A DNA stretch of 64,000 nt from Variovorax sp. (GCA_025352265.1 JANXTS010000019.1:105506-169505), one strand, 5' to 3'. Counted from the stretch's first letter, positions 1 through 9,919 are shown. Translations and numbers: made by a program. Notes: generated from the sequence alone by a model not told the origin.

Positions 1-307
1 TAATGCCCTCCTGGTTGACCAGCCGCCGCAAAGCGAACCGTTCGACCAGCCAGGCCACGCCGACCATGCAGAGGGCCGCCGCGATGAACGCCAGGATGTT
101 GGCCAGCATCAGGCTGCTGAAGCCGAACCACAGCGGAAACCATTCGGAGAACCGTGCCATCGCCAGCGCCGCGAACAACACCATCGCACCCTGAGCGAAG
201 TTGAAGACACCCGACGCCTTGAAGATGAGCACGAAGCCCAGCGCGACCAGCGCGTAGAGCATGCCGACCATCAGGCCGCCGAACAGGGTTTCGAGGAAGA
301 ATCCCAT
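1..307 (-). CDS. livH: Branched-chain amino acid ABC transporter permease, LivH-like (partial, runs off window start)
   Basis: Reverse-strand translation MGFFLETLFGGLMVGMLYALVALGFVLIFKASGVFNFAQGAMVLF is typical of LivH; lies directly upstream of a LivG-like gene. Confidence 0.9.
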   Translation of the reverse strand, partial: MGFFLETLFGGLMVGMLYALVALGFVLIFKASGVFNFAQGAMVLFAALAMARFSEWFPLWFGFSSLMLANILAFIAAALCMVGVAWLVERFALRRLVNQEGI

Positions 308-308
308 G

Positions 309-1109
309 TCAGTGTTCCACACCCAGATACGCCCGGATCACGTCTTCGTTGTTACGTACTTCGTCGGGCGTACCGTCACCGATCTTCTTGCCGTAGTCGA
401 GCACCACCAGCCGGTCGCTGATGTCCATCACCACGCCCATGTCGTGCTCGATCAGCACGATGGTCGTGCCGAACTCGTCGTTGACGTCGAGGATGAAGCG
501 ACTCATGTCCTGCTTCTCTTCGACGTTCATGCCGGCCATCGGCTCGTCGAGCAGCAGCACCTGCGGCTCCATCGCCAACGCGCGGCCGAGGTCGACGCGC
601 TTTTGCAAGCCGTAGGGCAGTTGCCCTACCGGTGTTTTGCGAAACGGCTGGATCTCCAGAAAGTCGATGATGCGTTCCACGAACTCGCGCTGCTCCAGCT
701 CTTCGCGCTCGGCCGAGCTCCAGCCGAACGGATTGCGAAACGCCTGTGCCAGCAGGCTGCTCTTCATCTTCAGGTTGCGACCCGTCATGATGTTGTCGAG
801 CGCGCTCATGCCTTTGAACAAGGCCAGGTTCTGGAAGGTGCGCGCCACGCCCATCTCAGCCACCTGGCGCGAGTTCATGTGCTTGAAGGTCTGGCCGCGA
901 AAGGTGATGGAGCCTTGCTGCGGCTGGTACACACCGTTGATGCAGTTGAGCATCGAGCTCTTGCCCGCACCGTTCGGTCCGATGATGGCCCGCACTTCGT
1001 GCTCGCGCACATCGAAGCTGATGTCCGTCAGCGCCTTCACCCCGCCGAAGCTGAGCGAGATGTTCTGTACGTCGAGGATGACCTCGCCGATTTTTCTATT
1101 GGCGCTCAC
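309..1109 (-). CDS. livG: Branched-chain amino acid ABC transporter ATP-binding protein, LivG-like
   Basis: Walker A GPNGAGKSS, Walker B VLLLDEPMAGMN, LivG-like C-terminus. Confidence 0.92.
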   Translation of the reverse strand: MSANRKIGEVILDVQNISLSFGGVKALTDISFDVREHEVRAIIGPNGAGKSSMLNCINGVYQPQQGSITFRGQTFKHMNSRQVAEMGVARTFQNLALFKGMSALDNIMTGRNLKMKSSLLAQAFRNPFGWSSAEREELEQREFVERIIDFLEIQPFRKTPVGQLPYGLQKRVDLGRALAMEPQVLLLDEPMAGMNVEEKQDMSRFILDVNDEFGTTIVLIEHDMGVVMDISDRLVVLDYGKKIGDGTPDEVRNNEDVIRAYLGVEH

Positions 1110-3124
1110 TTCAAAGCCTTCACTTCGGCAAACCGCTTCGCATCGACGATGCGCAGCGTCGCACTGACCGCGCCGGTACGGCCGTCTTCGAACTTCACTT
1201 GCGTCTCGATGAACTGCTCGGTCTTGCCCGTGTAGAGCGCCTCGATCAGCACCGCGTACTTCTCGGCGATGAAGCCGCGCCGCACCTTGCGCGTGCGGGT
1301 CATCTCGTCGTCGTCGGGGTCGAGTTCCTTGTGCAGCACCAGAAAGCGTGCGATCTGCGTGTCGGCCATGCCGGGCTCCGACGCGAGGTCAGCGTTCACC
1401 TTGGCCGTGCATTCGGCGATGAGCGTCAGCACCTCGGGCTTGCCGGCCAGGTCGACGTAGCCGGCATACGCCAGGCCGCGCCGTTCGGCCCAGTTGCCGA
1501 CCGCTTCGTAGTCGATGTTGATGAACGCGCAGACCGCCTCGCGCGCATCGCCAAAGCAGACCGCTTCCTTGATCTGCGGAAAGAACTTGAGCTTGTTCTC
1601 GATGTAGTTGGGCGCGAACATCGCGCCGCTGCCGTTTTGGCTTTTCATGCGACCGACATCTTTCGCGCGATCGATGATGCGCAGGTGGCCTTCGCTGTCG
1701 AGCACGCCGGCATCGCCGGTATGGAAGTAGCCGTCGGCATCGAGCACCTCGGCTGTCGCGTCGGGCCGCTTGTAGTAGCCCTGCAGCACTGACACCCCGC
1801 GCACCAGCACCTCGCCGTTGTCGGCGATGCGCAGCTCCATGCCCGGCGCCGCAGTGCCGACGGTCTGCAGCTTGACCTTGCCGTCTTGCTGCATGCAGAC
1901 GTAGGCGCAGGTTTCGGTTTGCCCATAAAACTGCTTGAGATTGATGCCGATCGAGCGATAAAAGCGAAACAGGTCGGGCCCGATCGCAGCGCCCGCGGTG
2001 TACGCCACGCGGATCCGGCTCATGCCCAGCACGTTGCGCAGCGGCCCATAGACCATCAGGTTGCCGACCGCATACATCGCACGGTCCATCGCATTGACCG
2101 GCGCGCCGTTGAGGATGTCGGCGCCCACCCGCTGTGCCAGCGCCATGAACTTCGCATACAGCCAGCGCTTGGGCGCGGCCGCGTCTTCCATGCGGATCGA
2201 CACGGCGGTGAGCAGCCCTTCGAAGGTGCGCGGCGGGCCGAAGTAGTAGCTCGGCCCGATCTCGCGCATGTCGTTCATCACCGTGGCGGCCGACTCCGGG
2301 CAGTTGAGCGTGAAGCCGCCGACCAGCCATTGCGCTACCGAGAAAAGATGGTCGCCGACCCAGGCCATCGGCAGGTAACTCATGATGTTGTCACCCGGTC
2401 CGAGCTTGTCGCTCACCACGCCGCCCTGGCCCGCAGCGATGAAGCTCGCATGCGTCTGGCACACGCCCTTGGGCCGGCCGGTGGTGCCGGATGTGTAGAG
2501 GATGACGCCGACATCGTCGGCTTCACCGCTTGCCACGTCCGCATCGAAGAAACCCGGATGCGTCGTGTCGAACGCCCTACCCAGTTCGCGCAGTTGCTCG
2601 TAGCCGATCAGGCCTGGCTGGTCGTAGTGACGTAGCCCCTTCGGGTCGTCGTAAATGATGTGGCGGATCTGCGGCAGGGCGGGTTGCCCCGCCAGCTTGG
2701 TCTGCTGGATCTCGCGGCACTCCAGCAGCTTGTCGACCTGCTCCTGGTCTTCGACGATGACGAACTCGATCGCCGCGTCTTCGAGCATGAATACCATCTC
2801 GTCCGCGACCGCGTCCTGGTAGAGCGGCACCGGCACGCCGCGCAGGCTCTGCGCCGCGACGACGGCCATGTACAGGTGCGGCCGATTGGCGCCGACGATG
2901 GCAAGGTTGTCGAAAGGCTTGAAGCCGAGGCTTGCCAGTCCGCAGGCGATCTCGCGCACTTCTTTGGCGGTGTCCGACCAGCTCCAGGTCTGCCAGATGC
3001 CGAGGTCTTTCTCGCGCACCGCCGGCGCGTCGGGACGTGCTTGCGCATGCGCTTGCAGCAGGCGAGGGAAGGTCGGTGGCTTGGACGCCGGAGCGAGCAG
3101 CGCTGCAGTGGAGAGGGTCGGCAC
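1106..3124 (-). CDS. AMP-dependent synthetase/ligase (long-chain acyl-CoA synthetase-like)
   Basis: AMP-binding motif ILYTSGTTGRPKG and YFHTGDAG; probable GTG start at 3124; overlaps the livG start (operon). Confidence 0.88.
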   Translation of the reverse strand: MPTLSTAALLAPASKPPTFPRLLQAHAQARPDAPAVREKDLGIWQTWSWSDTAKEVREIACGLASLGFKPFDNLAIVGANRPHLYMAVVAAQSLRGVPVPLYQDAVADEMVFMLEDAAIEFVIVEDQEQVDKLLECREIQQTKLAGQPALPQIRHIIYDDPKGLRHYDQPGLIGYEQLRELGRAFDTTHPGFFDADVASGEADDVGVILYTSGTTGRPKGVCQTHASFIAAGQGGVVSDKLGPGDNIMSYLPMAWVGDHLFSVAQWLVGGFTLNCPESAATVMNDMREIGPSYYFGPPRTFEGLLTAVSIRMEDAAAPKRWLYAKFMALAQRVGADILNGAPVNAMDRAMYAVGNLMVYGPLRNVLGMSRIRVAYTAGAAIGPDLFRFYRSIGINLKQFYGQTETCAYVCMQQDGKVKLQTVGTAAPGMELRIADNGEVLVRGVSVLQGYYKRPDATAEVLDADGYFHTGDAGVLDSEGHLRIIDRAKDVGRMKSQNGSGAMFAPNYIENKLKFFPQIKEAVCFGDAREAVCAFINIDYEAVGNWAERRGLAYAGYVDLAGKPEVLTLIAECTAKVNADLASEPGMADTQIARFLVLHKELDPDDDEMTRTRKVRRGFIAEKYAVLIEALYTGKTEQFIETQVKFEDGRTGAVSATLRIVDAKRFAEVKALK

Positions 3125-3223
3125 AGTAGATCGAATCGTAGGCGCCGCTTTGACGCCTGCTTGTCGTTCCAACGACAATCTAAGGGACAGTACTCCCCGG
3201 ACTTTCCCGATGAAATCCAACCC

Positions 3224-4027
3224 ATGACGATCGACAACACCGCCAGCGGCGGCTCGATCCGCGACACCGTTCGTGCCGCGCACACGCATGAGCTCGCCAA
3301 TATCCCCTGGCTGCACACGCTCACGCCGGCCGAGCGAAAACGTGCCGAGGCAGCCGTGGTGGTCGGCGATGCCGATGCGGGCGAATTGGTCTGCCGCATC
3401 GGCCGCTCGCCGACCTACTGGTTCGGCGTGGTCGAAGGACTGCTCAAGATGAGCAACGACAACGCCGACGGCACATCGATGACCTACAGCGGCCTGCCGC
3501 CCGGCGGCTGGTTCGGCGAAGGCACGGTGATGAAGCGCGAACCCTATCGATACAACATCCAGGCACTGCGGCGCAGCGTGGTCGCGGGCCTGCCGATCGA
3601 CGAGTTCCATTGGCTGCTCGACCACTCGATCGGTTTCAACCGCTTCGTGATGAACCAGCTCAACGAACGGCTCGCCCAGTTCATCGCCGCGCGCGAGGCC
3701 GACCGCCTGAACGATCCAGACGCACGCGTCGCCCGCAACTTGGCGGCTCTGTTCAACCCGGTGCTGTTTCCGGGCGTCGGCGAGCTGTTGCGCATCACGC
3801 AGCAAGAGCTGGCGTACCTGATCGGCCTGTCGCGGCAGCGGGTGAACGAGGCGCTGCGCACGCTGGAAGGGCAGGGCGCGATTCGGGTCGAGTACGGCGG
3901 CGTGCGGGTGACCGACCTGGTTGCGCTGCGCGCGGGCGGCCTGCCGGGGACGCGCTTGCCAATGAAGCCGGCAAAGCCGGTCGGTCCAACCCATCCGATT
4001 CGCGCGATGCCGCCTAAAGCCCGCTGA
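3224..4027 (+). CDS. Crp/Fnr family transcriptional regulator
   Basis: cNMP-binding-like N-terminus and C-terminal HTH (ITQQELAYLIGLSRQRVNEALRTLEGQGAIRVEYGGVRV); divergent from the acyl-CoA synthetase. Confidence 0.88.
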   Translation: MTIDNTASGGSIRDTVRAAHTHELANIPWLHTLTPAERKRAEAAVVVGDADAGELVCRIGRSPTYWFGVVEGLLKMSNDNADGTSMTYSGLPPGGWFGEGTVMKREPYRYNIQALRRSVVAGLPIDEFHWLLDHSIGFNRFVMNQLNERLAQFIAAREADRLNDPDARVARNLAALFNPVLFPGVGELLRITQQELAYLIGLSRQRVNEALRTLEGQGAIRVEYGGVRVTDLVALRAGGLPGTRLPMKPAKPVGPTHPIRAMPPKAR

Positions 4028-4072
4028 TCTGCGTCGTCAGTCCGCGCTAACTACACTGCAGTCCCGCTATAC

Positions 4073-4104
4073 CGCTTCCTCGCTTCCTCGCTTCCTCGCT
4101 TCTT
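4073..4104. repeat. 8-bp tandem repeat (CGCTTCCT x3 plus one variant unit)
   Basis: Direct reading cgcttcct cgcttcct cgcttcct cgcttctt. Confidence 0.9.
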
Positions 4105-4117
4105 GCCTTCTGCCCCC

Positions 4118-4723
4118 ATGGAAATCTTCATCTTGGTGATCTTGATCGCCGTCACCGCCTGGATTCTCAAATCGAAAGAACAGGGCCGCCGCATCGCACT
4201 GCTGGGCAGCGAGCTCGGCAAGTACCAGCTCGAAAAGCTGATGGAGAACCTGACGGAGGGCTACATGCGATGCCTTGCTGAAGACGATGCCGAGCGGCGC
4301 GACCAGATCTGGAGCATGTTGAACACAGCCGAGGCGGCGCTGGCGGATCAGTTCGGCCGCTTCGCTGCCGGCTTCGGTCGCATCGACCAAGCGCAGACGC
4401 GTATCAGCAAGCTGCCACTCGCGCTGCCATTTGCCGACCGGATTTTCCCCAACGCGACCTTCGATGCGCGCAAGGTCTTTGCCATTCACGCGCAGGGGAT
4501 TGCCGACGCCGCCAGCAACGAGCTCGGCCAGACGCCCAAGCGCAAGGCCTTCACGATGTCGGCCGAGCTGTTTCTGATGCAGCACACCTGCCACTGGTTC
4601 TGCCGCTCGAAGGCAGTCGCCTCAGCGCGGCTGCTGGCACGGCACCAGACTTCGTATGCGCTGGCGCTTGATTCGGTCGCGCCGGCCACGCGCAAGGCTT
4701 ACCGGGCGCTGGTCGATGGGTGA
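4118..4723 (+). CDS. Hypothetical protein with N-terminal membrane segment
   Basis: ORF with start MEIFILVILIAVTAWILKSKEQG; no recognised family. Confidence 0.65.
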   Translation: MEIFILVILIAVTAWILKSKEQGRRIALLGSELGKYQLEKLMENLTEGYMRCLAEDDAERRDQIWSMLNTAEAALADQFGRFAAGFGRIDQAQTRISKLPLALPFADRIFPNATFDARKVFAIHAQGIADAASNELGQTPKRKAFTMSAELFLMQHTCHWFCRSKAVASARLLARHQTSYALALDSVAPATRKAYRALVDG

Positions 4724-4818
4724 CGGTCGCTTGACCGGTCGTCGGCTGGGCGCTGAATCTCACCGTCGTGTCGACTTTGTCACGCCACGTTTCCGATGAG
4801 TCGCGCGATGATGGCGCG

Positions 4819-5025
4819 ATGCTGAGAACCATCGCACTGCTGATCACGCCGCTGGTAACCCTGGCGCTTGTCTACTGGCTTGGGTTCCTGGCGCTCATCG
4901 GCTGCGTGGCGCTGGTGTTCTGCGTGATCTGGTTTTCCAGCGGCAGCAAGAACGTGATGGCGGGTCGCCCGGAGAATGTCGACACCCAAATCGCCGGGCC
5001 GACCACCTTCATGGCCGGCCTCTAA
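4819..5025 (+). CDS. Small membrane protein, hypothetical
   Basis: 68 aa, MLRTIALLITPLVTLALVYWLGFLALIGCVALVFCVIWF, two hydrophobic stretches. Confidence 0.5.
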   Translation: MLRTIALLITPLVTLALVYWLGFLALIGCVALVFCVIWFSSGSKNVMAGRPENVDTQIAGPTTFMAGL

Positions 5026-5190
5026 GCGCTTTCCGAGGCGGCTTTTCGGCGCGGACTGGCCAGCGCAGCCTTTAGAAACTGCGATCCATCGGCCTGCGCG
5101 CGACAATGGCTGCTTGGGCGATCAAGAAAAAACGAGGTCGCGTTTCTTTACCCGCGTTTGCATTCCAGTCGCAGCGCCACACTCACTTTC

Positions 5191-5613
5191 ATGTCTTCTT
5201 CAGGCAAGCCGTCGACCGACGCCGTCAAACTCGAGGGCGCGGGCGATGCCCTGCTCGCTGCCAATGCGCAGATCGAGGCGATGTCCGAGCAACTCCAATC
5301 ACTGAACGAACTGCTCGCCAAGCCGCTCGACCAGATCCTCGCCGAGCGCGACAAGTTCAAGGAAGCGGCTGCTGCCTGGGATGCTTTTGCCGCCCAGTGG
5401 GTGCTCTCGCAGCGCGCAATGAAGCGCGTCGCGCTCGATCTGGCAGTCGATCAGCGCGTTACTGAAGAAGACGTCGTCGCTCGCGCAATGGCTTATGCCA
5501 ACGATGTCCTCAACGGCGACGAGGTCGACCTCGGCGGCACTATCGCCGAAGCGCAGTTAGCGCACATCGCTCGCCACCGTGCGTTTCTTCGGAAACAATT
5601 TCGCCCATCCTGA
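5191..5613 (+). CDS. Hypothetical protein
   Basis: ORF MSSSGKPSTDAVKLEGAGDALLAANAQIEAMSEQL; same strand as neighbours. Confidence 0.6.
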   Translation: MSSSGKPSTDAVKLEGAGDALLAANAQIEAMSEQLQSLNELLAKPLDQILAERDKFKEAAAAWDAFAAQWVLSQRAMKRVALDLAVDQRVTEEDVVARAMAYANDVLNGDEVDLGGTIAEAQLAHIARHRAFLRKQFRPS

Positions 5614-5890
5614 CCCAGCCATTGGAGTCGTCATCGCTACCGCCAAATCCCTCGCTACCGACGAATACAAGCTGTTCCCGTCACCGCGGAACGTGCATCG
5701 CGTCGTGTTCGAACACCAGGTTTTCTTGCCGTACCCGTACATGCTGATCGATATGGAAAGCTACTATCTGAAAGGGCGCTACAGCCTGTTCGCGGCCTGC
5801 CGCCTGACCGACAACAAAATGGGCCAGCTCGTCACGCTCGAAGACGCCGCCGACGAGGTCAAGTTCAACAGCAAGTTCGTGCCCGACTGA
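5579..5890 (+). CDS. Hypothetical protein
   Basis: ORF containing FPSPRNVHRVVFEHQVFLPYPYMLIDMESYYLKGRY; overlaps the preceding ORF end by 35 bp, start uncertain. Confidence 0.55.
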   Translation: MRFFGNNFAHPDPAIGVVIATAKSLATDEYKLFPSPRNVHRVVFEHQVFLPYPYMLIDMESYYLKGRYSLFAACRLTDNKMGQLVTLEDAADEVKFNSKFVPD

Positions 5891-5913
5891 TTCACAACGA
5901 AGGAGACAACACC

Positions 5914-6816
5914 ATGTTCACCCCCGCTCTCATGACCGGTCAGCGCATCCTCGTCACCGGTGGCGGCACCGGTCTCGGCAAGTCGATGTCTGAAAAATTC
6001 CTGGCGCTCGGCGCCGACGTTGCCATCTGCGGCCGGCGCCAGTCGGTGCTGGAAGAAACGGCCTCGCAATGGCGCAAGGACTTTCCCGAGCGGCGGGTCG
6101 ACACCTTCGGCGTCGACATCCGTAACGCCCAGGCGGTCGATGAGATGGTCGAGAGCCTGTTCGAAAGCGGCGGCCTCACCGGTCTCGTCAACAACGCCGC
6201 CGGCAACTTCGTCGCCCCGACCGAGAGCCTGTCGCCTCGTGCTTTCGACGCGGTCGCCAACATCGTGTTCCATGGCAGCTTCTACGTGACGCAAGCCGTC
6301 GGCAAACGCTGGGTTGCGCAAGCCAAATCCGGCGCGTGGAAAAAGGGCAGCCCGTATCGCAGCGTGATGAGCATCATCGTCACCTGGGTCGACAACGGCG
6401 GTCCGTATGTGGTGCCTTCGGCCATGAGCAAGGCCGGCATCGAGGTCATGACCAAATCGCTGGCGCTCGAATGGGCGCGCTATGGCATTCGGCTCAATGC
6501 GGTCGGTCCGGGCGAGATCCCCACCGAGGGAATGAGCAAACGCCTCAATCCCGGCGAAGAGCCGGGCGAGCGCACCAAGGCCAGCAACCCAATGGCACGT
6601 GTCGGCGAGATGAGCGAGTTGCAGAACCTGGCCGCCTTCCTGATGGCGCCAGGCCAGTGCGACTGGCTCACCGGCCAGTCGATCATGATGGACGGTGGCC
6701 AGGCCGCGGCCACGGGCGGCAACTTCTACGAGCTGCGCCAATGGAGCGATGCCGACTGGATCGCGGCCCGCGAACGCATCGAAGCGCAGAACGCCAAGGA
6801 CAAGCTGCAACGCTGA
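5914..6816 (+). CDS. SDR family oxidoreductase (2,4-dienoyl-CoA reductase-like)
   Basis: GGGTGLGKS Rossmann motif, NNAAGNF, strong RBS gaaggagac. Confidence 0.9.
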   Translation: MFTPALMTGQRILVTGGGTGLGKSMSEKFLALGADVAICGRRQSVLEETASQWRKDFPERRVDTFGVDIRNAQAVDEMVESLFESGGLTGLVNNAAGNFVAPTESLSPRAFDAVANIVFHGSFYVTQAVGKRWVAQAKSGAWKKGSPYRSVMSIIVTWVDNGGPYVVPSAMSKAGIEVMTKSLALEWARYGIRLNAVGPGEIPTEGMSKRLNPGEEPGERTKASNPMARVGEMSELQNLAAFLMAPGQCDWLTGQSIMMDGGQAAATGGNFYELRQWSDADWIAARERIEAQNAKDKLQR

Positions 6817-6893
6817 GGGCGCCGATGCAAGCTCGCATCCTCGGCAGGATTCATGACAAGCCGTGCTCGCCGGTGTACTGGCGAACTCGTAAT

Positions 6894-6959
6894 ACCTAAG
6901 TAAAAACCCTTTAGGTCGACGCCGGTTTGCTTGGTACTTTGCATACAGAGTTCAAAGTA
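6894..6959. promoter_or_regulatory. Two inverted repeats upstream of the GntR gene (candidate operators)
   Basis: ACCTAA-N11-TTAGGT (6894-6916) and TACTTTG-N11-CAAAGTA (6935-6959), just before ATG 6964. Confidence 0.5.
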
Positions 6960-6963
6960 AGTC

Positions 6964-7674
6964 ATGTCAATCCCACTGGTTCAGATCCCCGCCGCACCCG
7001 ACCTGGTCGATCAGGTCTATCGGGCGCTGCTCGATGCCATCAGCAGCGGCTCACTGGCTCCCGGCGAACGGCTCACCCAGGAAGATATCGCGCGCCGCCT
7101 GAACGTTTCGCGCCAACCGGTGCTGCAGGCGTTGCGGCTGCTCAAAAAAGATGGTTTCGTGCACGACGCGCCGGGCCGAGGCGTGTGGGTCGCACCGCTC
7201 GATGCCGAATGGATGCGCAAGGTCTACCAGGTACGTGGCACCCTCGACATGCTGGCCGCGCGGCTGGCTGCAGAGCAGCGCTCTCGCATCGATCCGAAGC
7301 TGATCGAACGCGGTCGGCGTGCCGCGCGCGGTCGCAGCGTCGAAGCCATGCTCGATGCCGACATGGCGTTCCATCAGGCGATCTACGCCGCATCGGGCAA
7401 CCTGCTGATCGCACAGAGTGCCGACCTGCACTGGCGCCACCTGCGTCGTGCCATGGGCGCGGTGCTGCAGTCCGCCACGCAGCGCGAATCGCTCTGGGAC
7501 GAACACGAATCGATTGCCCACGCGATCACGTCTGGCGACGCCGACGGCGCCGCACGGTTGAGCAACGACCACGGCGCGAAGGCCAGCACCAACCTGAGTC
7601 GGCGCCTTGCAGAACGAATCGACTCCCTCGCCCTTTTCACTTCCACCCCAGCTCTAGCAGGAGACATACGATGA
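6964..7674 (+). CDS. GntR family transcriptional regulator (FadR/FCD type)
   Basis: wHTH RLTQEDIARRLNVSRQPVLQALRLLKKDGFV; FCD-like C-terminus. Confidence 0.9.
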   Translation: MSIPLVQIPAAPDLVDQVYRALLDAISSGSLAPGERLTQEDIARRLNVSRQPVLQALRLLKKDGFVHDAPGRGVWVAPLDAEWMRKVYQVRGTLDMLAARLAAEQRSRIDPKLIERGRRAARGRSVEAMLDADMAFHQAIYAASGNLLIAQSADLHWRHLRRAMGAVLQSATQRESLWDEHESIAHAITSGDADGAARLSNDHGAKASTNLSRRLAERIDSLALFTSTPALAGDIR

Positions 7675-8549
7675 AGCTCACACCCGAACAACGCGCGCAA
7701 TTCGATCGCGACGGCTACTTGTTCTTTCCCGGCCATTTCACGCCCGAAGAAACCCGCACGCTGACCGATGCGGTGCCGGACCTATACAGCCGCCGCGAGG
7801 CCTTCAACGTGCGCGAAAAGGGCAAGGATGCCGTGCGCACCAACTTTGCGGCGCACCTGATCAGCGAGCCTTTCGCGCGCCTGGCGCGCCACCCGCGGAT
7901 GGTGGGGCCGGTGACCGATCTCTTTGAGGAAGAGGTCTACATGCACCAGTTCAAGATCAACGGAAAGATGGCTTTCGAGGGCGACGTGTGGCAGTGGCAC
8001 CAGGACTACGGAACCTGGCTCAACGACGACCTGATGCCGACCGAGCGCGCCATGAACGTAGCCATCTTCCTCGACGACGTGAGCGAATACAACGGCCCGT
8101 TGATGTTCATCCCCGGTAGTCACAAGAAGGGCGTGGTCGATGCCAAGCACGACCTCACCACTACCAGCTACCCGCTCTGGACGGTCGACCATGACCTGAT
8201 CCGCCAACTGGTCGATCGCGCCGGCGGGAAGGACGGCGGCATCGTGTCGCCCAAGGGCCCGGCCGGCTCGATGATCCTGTTCCACAGTTGTCTGGTGCAC
8301 GCGTCGGGCAGCAATTTGTCGCCGTTCAACCGCGTCGCGGTGTACCTGAGCCTGTGCGCGGTCAGCAACCATATCCGCCGTTTCAAGCGGCCTGAATTCA
8401 TCGCACAACGCGACTTCACGCCGATCGAGATGCTGCCAGACGACTGCCTGCTGAAGCCCTACCCGGTCGAGACGCCGTGGCAGCACGGCTTGCCTGAAAG
8501 CGCGCTGCAGACGTCGCTCGATGCCATCGACGAAGCCACCATCGCCTGA
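7671..8549 (+). CDS. Phytanoyl-CoA dioxygenase (PhyH) family protein
   Basis: WQWHQDYGTW (HxD) and FHSCLVHASG motifs; start ATG 7671 overlaps the GntR stop. Confidence 0.88.
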   Translation: MKLTPEQRAQFDRDGYLFFPGHFTPEETRTLTDAVPDLYSRREAFNVREKGKDAVRTNFAAHLISEPFARLARHPRMVGPVTDLFEEEVYMHQFKINGKMAFEGDVWQWHQDYGTWLNDDLMPTERAMNVAIFLDDVSEYNGPLMFIPGSHKKGVVDAKHDLTTTSYPLWTVDHDLIRQLVDRAGGKDGGIVSPKGPAGSMILFHSCLVHASGSNLSPFNRVAVYLSLCAVSNHIRRFKRPEFIAQRDFTPIEMLPDDCLLKPYPVETPWQHGLPESALQTSLDAIDEATIA

Positions 8550-8560
8550 CAGGAATCGAG

Positions 8561-9919
8561 ATGAGCCTCCATTCCAAACTCCAGCAGCGCGAAGCCGAAG
8601 GCCGTCCGATCCGGATCGGATTGATCGGCGCCGGCAAATTCGGATCGATGTACCTGGCGCAGATTCCGCGGACGCCCGGCATTCATCTGGTTGCAATCGC
8701 CGACCTCTCGCCCGACGCGGCACGGGCCAATCTCACGCGTGTCGGCTGGGATCCTGCACGCACGCAGGCGCGTTCGGCCCAAGAGGCGCTGAAGACGGGC
8801 GCTACGTGGATCACCGACGACTGGCAAGCCGTCACCCGCAACGCCGGCATCGATATCGTGGTCGAGTGCACCGGCAATCCGGTGGCGGCAGTGCAGCACT
8901 GCCTGGATGCGTTTTCGCACGGTAAACATGTAGTCAACGTGACGGTCGAGGCCGACGCTTTCTGCGGCCCGTTGCTGGCGCGCAAGGCGCAAGACGCCGG
9001 CGTGATCTATTCGCTGGCGTTCGGCGACCAGCCCGCACTGATTTGCGACCTCGTCGACTGGGCGCGCACCTGTGGCTTTCCGGTGGTGGCGGCCGGACGC
9101 GGTCATAAGTGGCTTCCGCATTTCTCGGAATCGACACCCGAGACTGTGTGGGGCAACTACGGTCTGACGCCCGAACAGGCTGAACGGGGCGGCCTGAACC
9201 CGAAAATGTTCAACAGCTTTCTAGACGGTTCAAAGCCATCGATCGAAAGCTCCTCGGTTGCCAATGCCACCGGGCTTTTCGTACCCTCGGACGGGTTGCT
9301 CTACCCGCCAGCCAGCGTGGAAGACATCCCGGTCGTGACGCGGCCGAAAAGCGAAGGCGGCGTACTGGAGCGCAAGGGCATGGTCGAAGTCATTTCGTCG
9401 CTCGAGGCCGATGGTCGACGCATACCGTACGACATCCGTATGGGCGTATGGGTCACTGTCGAAGCTGAAACCGACTACATCAAAAACTGCTTCGAGGAAT
9501 ACAACGCGCACACCGACCCGAGCGGCCGCTACTTCACCTTGTACAAGCGCTGGCACCTGATCGGACTGGAGGTCGGCGTGTCGGTCGCCAGCGTCGCGCT
9601 GCGCGGCGAGGCCACCGGCGTCGCGACCTGCTGGAACGCCGATGTGGTGGCGACCGCCAAGCGCGACCTGATGCCCGGCGAGATGCTCGATGGCGAAGGC
9701 GGCTACACCGTCTGGGGCAAATTGCTCCCGGCCGACCGTTCCTTGCGAATGGGTGGCCTGCCGCTCGGGTTGGCACACAACGTCAAGGTGTTGCGGCCGG
9801 TCAAGAAGGGCCAGAGCCTGAGCTGGGCCGACGTCGCGATGGACATGTCGACCGACGCATACAAGCTTCGAGCGGAGATGGAGTCGATGTTCGCACTGCC
9901 GGACGCCAAGGTCGCCTGA
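8561..9919 (+). CDS. NAD(P)-dependent oxidoreductase with C-terminal SAF-like domain (homoserine-dehydrogenase-like)
   Basis: IGLIGAGKFGSMYLAQI Rossmann motif; C-terminal SAF-like AKRDLMPGEMLDGEGGYTVWGKL. Confidence 0.82.
   Translation: MSLHSKLQQREAEGRPIRIGLIGAGKFGSMYLAQIPRTPGIHLVAIADLSPDAARANLTRVGWDPARTQARSAQEALKTGATWITDDWQAVTRNAGIDIVVECTGNPVAAVQHCLDAFSHGKHVVNVTVEADAFCGPLLARKAQDAGVIYSLAFGDQPALICDLVDWARTCGFPVVAAGRGHKWLPHFSESTPETVWGNYGLTPEQAERGGLNPKMFNSFLDGSKPSIESSSVANATGLFVPSDGLLYPPASVEDIPVVTRPKSEGGVLERKGMVEVISSLEADGRRIPYDIRMGVWVTVEAETDYIKNCFEEYNAHTDPSGRYFTLYKRWHLIGLEVGVSVASVALRGEATGVATCWNADVVATAKRDLMPGEMLDGEGGYTVWGKLLPADRSLRMGGLPLGLAHNVKVLRPVKKGQSLSWADVAMDMSTDAYKLRAEMESMFALPDAKVA

Noticed and set aside
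2660-3223. N-terminal extension of the Crp/Fnr ORF (2660..4027)
   Set aside because: The extension overlaps the 5' part of the divergent acyl-CoA synthetase; ATG 3224 gives a normal-length regulator.
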